A stretch of DNA of 64,000 nt, from NCBI GenBank assembly GCA_001600635.1, contig BCKL01000028.1, forward strand, positions 62,001 through 126,000, read 5' to 3'. A program made the position numbers and the translations under genes. The stretch's first letter is position 1, and each line of letters starts with the position of its first letter. The notes under the pieces are model-generated. The model searched no databases, was not told the origin of the DNA, and saw only the letters and a list, made by a program, of their open reading frames with translations. Below are positions 59,501 to 64,000 of the stretch, one piece after another. Origin of the DNA: Leucosporidium creatinivorum (Eukaryota; Basidiomycota; Microbotryomycetes; Leucosporidiales; Leucosporidiaceae).

Positions 59501-59898
59501 CTCCTTCCATCCTCAAATGCATAATCGAGACTGCCGCACTGGAACCAGGATCGCCATGTGGAATGAAGAGGGGAGGAGGATGGCCAGGGAGAATGGATGG
59601 CAGGTGGTGGATTATGAGGCGTATACGAGGGCGGTGGCGGGGGATACGGAAAGGGTTGGGGATGGGGTGCATTGTGAGTTGACATTGCTTGCTTGGGAGG
59701 CATGGCTTGAGCGATGGGCAGGAGCAGTTGAGCTCGGCGCTGACCTTCCCCCCCACGTCGTCCTCTCTTCTACCCCCCTCGGCTCGCCTTCGCTTTCTCT
59801 CGACCCCAACAGACCTCAAAACAGACGCCATGGACCCTATAGTCGACGACTGGATCGGCCGACTAGGCGTATGCGGAAACGAGGACCGGCCGAGGTGA
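56586..59898 (+). CDS. PC-esterase-like (GDSL/TBL-type) type II membrane protein
   Basis: PC-esterase/TBL proteins add or remove acetyl groups on polysaccharides in the Golgi. Exons: 56586-56616 (tentative), 56735-56940, 57028-57129, 57226-57673, 57893-57981, 58144-58767, 58982-58992, 59058-59127, 59316-59673, 59813-59898; the sum is in frame, 674 residues. Exon 3 encodes a basic stop (KLKGRGWRS) and one membrane span (CALLVLYVVASAGALYLIIS), giving a lumenal catalytic part. Seen there: DPLKCEYHYDFTLINSGPIW, the GDS serine block RALIIGDSHGRAVFDN (Ser461 in this model), EFAWDPYLTSGFSCDY, and the Asp/His pair in GDGVHYLKTDAMDP. An 11-nt exon (58982-58992) supplies EFAW. The reading of 57226-57480 is low-complexity and may hide another intron, and the start is uncertain (an ATG at 56675 is an alternative). 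Confidence 0.78.
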
Positions 59899-60044
59899 AG
59901 CTCGGCGGGGTCGAGTTCGCGCCGAGCGAGCAGGGGAAGGCGTGGAAGAGGCGTAGACTGAGTAGGAGGGATGAGACTGATATACGCGTAACTTATCTAG
60001 CTACCTCTCTTGCGTGGTAGAGAAGCGCATATGAGGCTCAGGCG

Positions 60045-62300
60045 AGTGAAGGCGAGATGCTCGGCCGGGGAGAGAGCGAGTTCGCCGCTGTGTGAAGCTG
60101 TGAAGCTCTCGGCGCATCGTCAGAGCAAATTCAAACCTGCACGCCACCTGTTACCCTCTGTAAGCCGTACGCCTTGCGGCTCACGTGCTCTCGTTCTCAT
60201 TTGCAGCTCCGCGCTCGGCGAAGGCGTTTGGTCACAGGCGTGTTGCAGGGGCTTCAGAAAGGGACGGTAGGTACAAAGGTTCTGTTGGTGTTTCGCAAAA
60301 GGAGAGGGGGTGTAGGTGTGAACTGGAGGAACCTGCGAGGAGCGACAGCCGAAAGGTCAGCTCGGCGCGAGTAAGGGCGTCGAAGCGAGCACTATTACCG
60401 CCGAGGGATTGCTGTGGAACGGTAGCTGCCACGAGAGGGAGTCAGCGAGGTCCGAGACCGGAGAAGAGGATGGTCAACTCACGCTTCGACCCTCATCCGT
60501 AACGTAACTCGGCTTCGATTCCCTTGGCCCTACAAGCGGCTTGCCACTCGTCCTCTGCCTCGATTCCAGAAACATACTTATCATGTCCTGACAGCCGAAG
60601 CTTCCAGTGCTGTAGGCGGGCCAGAGCTGGCAGGGCGAGCGCCGTAGCCAGGCGCGACACATCGTCGGGGTTGAGCCAGAGAGTCTCAGACTCCAGCACC
60701 GTGAGCTTGACTCTGAGGGCGGTGATGTAGGTGATCAAAGCGTCTCGAGGAGGGTCCTCGACCTGGAGATGGGTGAGAGAAGTGCATTTGGCGAGGAATG
60801 CTGAGACGGGGCCGACGGGGAGCACCTTGCTCGTTCGGCGGTTGCCGTCGTAGTGCGTGAGTGAGAGGCGGCTCAGTTGAGGGGCTACGTCGTGGAAAGC
60901 GTCCATAGTGTGAGCATCTGAAGACTCTCGAGCATCCTCATCCCACACAATTTTGAGGTAGTGGAGGCGTGGTGCGCTGGCCAGCAGCGGTCGGAGAACC
61001 GAGTCGGGCACTCGACCCCAAATGATTTCGAGGGAGTGGAGAGCGATTTCGGAATGGAGGAAGGCGGATGGTAGTGCCCCGTCGATGTTGACGCTGAGCG
61101 CGAGATGCTGAACGCCTGTCAAAACGAGAGAGGTGAGCTACGAGCGGCGGACTGACTGCTCCTCACGACCAACCTTGCAAGAGAGCCACGGTGAGGACAG
61201 TGGCGTCGAAGGTGCGATGGCGGCCTGCTCCCCTCAGCTCTAGTACCCTCAACTTAGTGACGAGGCTCAGCAGCTTCCACCAGTCTTCCACGCTCGGCCA
61301 GTAGCCAGCGTTCAGCTTTACTCGTCTGACCTGGCTAGCCGCGTTGGGCTCGCGGCCGAGTCGTTCGAGGACTCTCACCAGGTCGAAGAAGCTACTGTAG
61401 CGAGTCTCGATGTAGCGAGTCTCGATGGTCCTGACCAGAAGGAGCTGAGCCGGCGCCGTCCACTTTCGCGCAACGAGGGATGTCGAGGCGAAGAAGCGTA
61501 TGCGCTGTCCGGGGCGATTGCGCGAGTCACCCTGCACGAGCCCATGATGTAGTAGAGTACCTCGGGAGGGAGATCTCGGATGGCGGCCATGAGAGCTCGA
61601 GAGGTCGGCGGCGAGGAGGGAGGCGAGGTTGGCGAAGGTTGGGGAGGGGGGAGAGCTTCGGTCTGCGTTCAGTGAAGGAGTTGGTCAGTACTGCTACTCT
61701 TTCCCGGTAGCTGCTGTAAACTGTAAGCTCGCCAACAGACCCTCGACTCAGCCATCTCGACAACAGGCGCTCGACCCTCGCCGTCCTTCTGCCTCCCTCG
61801 GTCGGTGCGGCTCTCTACAGCGCCTAGCTGCTCTCCTACAGCACCACCGAGCTCCCACACATAGCTAAGACTCTCACCTACTTTGAACAGCAGCTACGAT
61901 GCTCAGCAGCTTCCGCAGCTTCCATCAGCGCACGTCCTCTACTTTTGAGCTCGAGCGTTCCTGTAGCCTAACGAGCGAGCGGGCGAAGAGGTGTAGTCGA
62001 TTGGAGAGTGTGGTCTAGCAGCTTCCAGTCCGAGTGTCCAGCAGCGAGGCGAGCGAGTCGAGTCGAAGCGAGAGATCAAACGAGCAAGTTGAGAGAGAAG
62101 GGCAAGGGAGCGAGCGAGCGGTCGAAGCGGCAAAGGTGAGGCGAGCGAGGTGGGTGCATGCTGTTCCTGGGTCGACTACCAAGCACTAGATTCTCTGGGA
62201 AAGCTCGATACAAACGATAAGAGGCTGGAGGGACCGACAGGCTTACAGCAAATAAAACCGCACGAAACACCGAGCGCCGAACCGCTTCGCGAGTCGCAGC
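60045..62300 (-). repeat. Repeat R1, copy 3 (inverted)
   Basis: Minus-strand copy of the unit at 31070-33285, with both flanks. Its 3' flank keeps GCTTCACACAGCGGCGA (near 60090 on the minus strand), also present in copy 1 at 33235. Its 5' flank runs to about 62300, where it meets repeat R2 copy 2 with a short overlap. Scattered differences from the other copies suggest that it is the most diverged of the three. Confidence 0.78.
60493..61590 (-). pseudogene. F-box-like / leucine-rich gene, frameshifted copy 3
   Basis: The reading frame starts at 61590 (MAAIRDLPPEVLYYI) and is lost about 50 bp later: near 61540 the copy has one base fewer than copy 1 between TACTACATC and the CGCAATCG that follows. 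The downstream frame (MQGDSRNRPGQR to the splice site) and the second exon (to 60493, ending EAELRYG) are otherwise open. A 15-bp tandem duplication near 61405-61435 repeats IETRY. An extra GP lies in LPVGPVSAF. The GTTGGT donor is kept. It is probably non-functional unless translation starts at the internal ATG at 61537, which would drop the F-box-like motif. Confidence 0.75.
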
Positions 62301-63655
62301 GACTCGCTGAGGCGCTCTGATCCAGTATCCCTTACTGTAAGCGTTCATATCGCTACTGAACATGCTACTCTTCTGTCTAGACATCACCCGCTATCTCTGC
62401 TCGCCCTGCGACATCGGCCCGAGCCGAGCGCCGGTGAAATTTGAAGCGTCCCGGATCTGCTCGGAGGAGAGAAGTCAGCACAGCCACCTAATCAAGATAC
62501 ATGACGCCAAATTGCTGTTTAGCTCTGCAGCAAGCACAAAGCCACAGCGTCAGCCCTCACCGCCAGCTCTTCCCATCGCTCGGCGAAGAGAAAGAGGCTC
62601 GAGCGGAGCTTGGAGGGGTTGCTGCTACTCTGTTCAAAGGTGAGCGTGCGCATGGAAGCTCTCTGTTTGAGGTAAAGCGGTTTGTGCACGAGCTGTATCA
62701 GCACAACCCGCCCTCGCCAGCGGAAGGCGAACCATCGCCGAACGCTCGATTGACTCCGCCTCTGATATCTTGACACCCTACGCGCCCGCCAGTCGACTAA
62801 TAGGCCGACTAATAACCTCCTCCACGCACGCTGACCGCACAGAAGCTTTCTGCAGAGCCACACGGCCGTGAGAGCGTCTCGTCGGCACTTGAGTTTGGAA
62901 GCTTGACATGAAAAGGGATGGAGGCATAAGGGGCGGCTTCTCACAGCTATACTGATGTGTTCAAGGCTCTATGTGGAGCTTCCTCATCGCGTTCGAGGCT
63001 CAAACTTCACCTCCCAGCACGGGAAGAGCCGCCAAAGCGGAGCGAGGGCGAAACGTCGGTCTGCTGGACGACGGAAGAAGCTGCACTCGCTGCTGCTGAC
63101 TCGTCGCGCAGTAGGGGAACTGTGAGACCCGCTTCGATAGCGTGCGAGGGCTGGGCTGGAGGGCTTGTGTCTGGCCTGACTGGGCCGACTGTCGACCTCT
63201 CTGCGCCGAGAAAGCTTGCAGCAGCCGCAAGATCCGTCTGCAGCACCAGCTCCAGCTTTCTCATTCTGAAACATCACAAAAGTTGAAGAATCGGGCCAGC
63301 GCAAACCAGTAGCCCGCATCTAGCCGACACAGGCCGACCGACCAAGCTCGGCGCCGACAGCTTCTCGAAGGGTGTGTAGCAGCAGGGCTGAGACCATTGG
63401 ACGGCGATAGCGCAGCGTCTAGCAAAGCGAAGGGTCGAGTGACAGCAGCGCTCACCCCTGTTCTGCTGATCAGCGGACAGCCACCGATGCGGCGCCGAGC
63501 CTTGCGCTCAACAGTCCAGGCTTGCAGGACGGCGTCTGAGAGCAGAATGAAAGCTTAGCTAGTTGTATCAGGTAGAGCAGGGCCCCAACGAGGGGAGCAA
63601 ACAGCTGCTATCACCGCCACTGGGCAGCGACAGCAAAGCCGATGGGATTCGCTGC
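62268..63655 (+). repeat. Repeat R2, copy 2
   Basis: Partner of 53985-55395 in the opposite orientation, directly next to R1 copy 3. The left boundary lies at GAGCGCCGAACCGCTTCGC, a sequence also present at the edge of the other copy. Similarity fades after about 63655. No conserved frame. Confidence 0.75.
62289..62307. other. Palindrome at the R1/R2 junction
   Basis: GCGAGTCGC-A-GCGACTCGC is a perfect 9-bp inverted repeat with a single central base, exactly where repeats R1 and R2 meet. The partner R2 copy has a degenerate version (CTTCGCAACGAGTGG), so the palindrome is specific to this copy. Confidence 0.7.
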
Positions 63656-64000
63656 GTAGGAGCTTGCGACGGAGAAGCGCTTAACTCGTAACTACTCCCA
63701 GTAAGTAGCTCTCCCGCTCACTTGCCTCGAGTCCCGCACTCGAGGCAACGTCGCTCTCTTCGCCATCCTCGGCGCCGACGAGATCCGCTCTCGGCTCGGC
63801 TGACTTCTCTCACCTCCGGGTTTTAGTCTTCTCCTCTCGACCTCGTGGTCTCGGTCGGTCTACCGGTAGCCTTCCCTTTGCTCGGTTACTCCCAGTGAGT
63901 TCAGCGGANTTAAGTTGGCCCTCCTTTCTTCAGGAGCTGACCTTTGTTCGAACCCCGCCCTTCGTCGCTTTTCGTCAGGTCTCACACCTCGGGCGCCTCT
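63656..64000. other. Right edge, no gene called; contains an ambiguous base
   Basis: Two similar words, TACTCCCAGTAAGT (63695) and TACTCCCAGTGAGT (63891), look like splice donors, and CTGACC...TCAG near the end looks like an intron end, so an exon-intron gene may begin here and continue to the right. No start or family could be fixed. The n at 63909 marks an unresolved base. Confidence 0.35.
63722..63748. other. Perfect 11-bp hairpin
   Basis: TTGCCTCGAGT, loop CCCGC, ACTCGAGGCAA. It is a strong stem with a 5-nt loop, the same geometry as the hairpin in YPI1 intron 2. There is no T-run after it, so a simple terminator is not indicated. Confidence 0.75.

Noticed and set aside
63940-63965. GTTCGAACCCC, a tRNA T-loop-like word
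   Set aside because: No matching acceptor or anticodon stem could be drawn around it.

Overview
The window is nuclear DNA of a filamentous or yeast-like basidiomycete. The best guess is a red yeast of Pucciniomycotina, Microbotryomycetes, from the GC-rich codons, the many short introns (mostly 55-125 bp, one of 40 bp) with GTGAGT donors and a CTGAC branch box, and the gene content. That placement is inference. Every multi-exon gene below was spliced by hand; except where noted, the exon lengths sum to a multiple of three and the joined product keeps the family motifs.

Layout. 1-10.5 kb: the 5' part of a SEN1-type RNA/DNA helicase (running off the left edge), divergent from a membrane-anchored paraoxonase-like esterase, then a ribosomal-L1-domain biogenesis factor and a small tail-anchored protein. 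10.7-24.2 kb: a minus-strand run of metabolic and surface genes: a membrane-anchored beta-carbonic anhydrase, a divergent GAPDH, D-glycerate 3-kinase, a type II membrane exo-beta-1,3-glucanase (GH5), a proline/serine-rich unknown and a jelly-roll-like unknown. 25.8-30.7 kb: an orphan multi-pass membrane protein and an aldehyde dehydrogenase with 5-nt and 8-nt micro-exons. 31-48 kb: an intact F-box-like gene, a METTL25-type methyltransferase, a very large acidic nuclear-type protein (about 2,130 aa), a cytochrome P450 and a broken copy of the F-box-like gene. 48.4-60 kb: a single-pass Cys-rich membrane protein, an OsmC/Ohr peroxidase, COX20, the PP1 inhibitor YPI1 and a PC-esterase-like Golgi-type protein. 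60-64 kb: a second broken F-box-like copy and repeat DNA; one ambiguous base lies near the right edge.

Repeats. Three families are visible by eye. R1 is a unit of about 2.1-2.25 kb carrying the F-box-like gene plus conserved non-coding flanks, in three copies (one intact gene, two with a 1-nt frameshift). R2 is a diverged block of about 1.4 kb without an obvious gene, in two inverted copies, one abutting R1 copy 3. R3 is an element of about 200 bp in two inverted copies around the orphan membrane protein and the aldehyde dehydrogenase. No reverse transcriptase, integrase, transposase or capsid signature was recognised.

How the genes may work together. GAPDH and glycerate 3-kinase both feed the 3-phosphoglycerate node and lie next to each other; the exo-glucanase, PC-esterase, Cys-rich membrane protein and perhaps the jelly-roll protein point to wall or polysaccharide work. 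Most of the rest (SEN1, L1 factor, COX20, YPI1, METTL25) is scattered housekeeping. A GC-rich word, GCGCCGAGC/GCTCGGCGC, recurs through introns and spacers and often sits just before the branch box.
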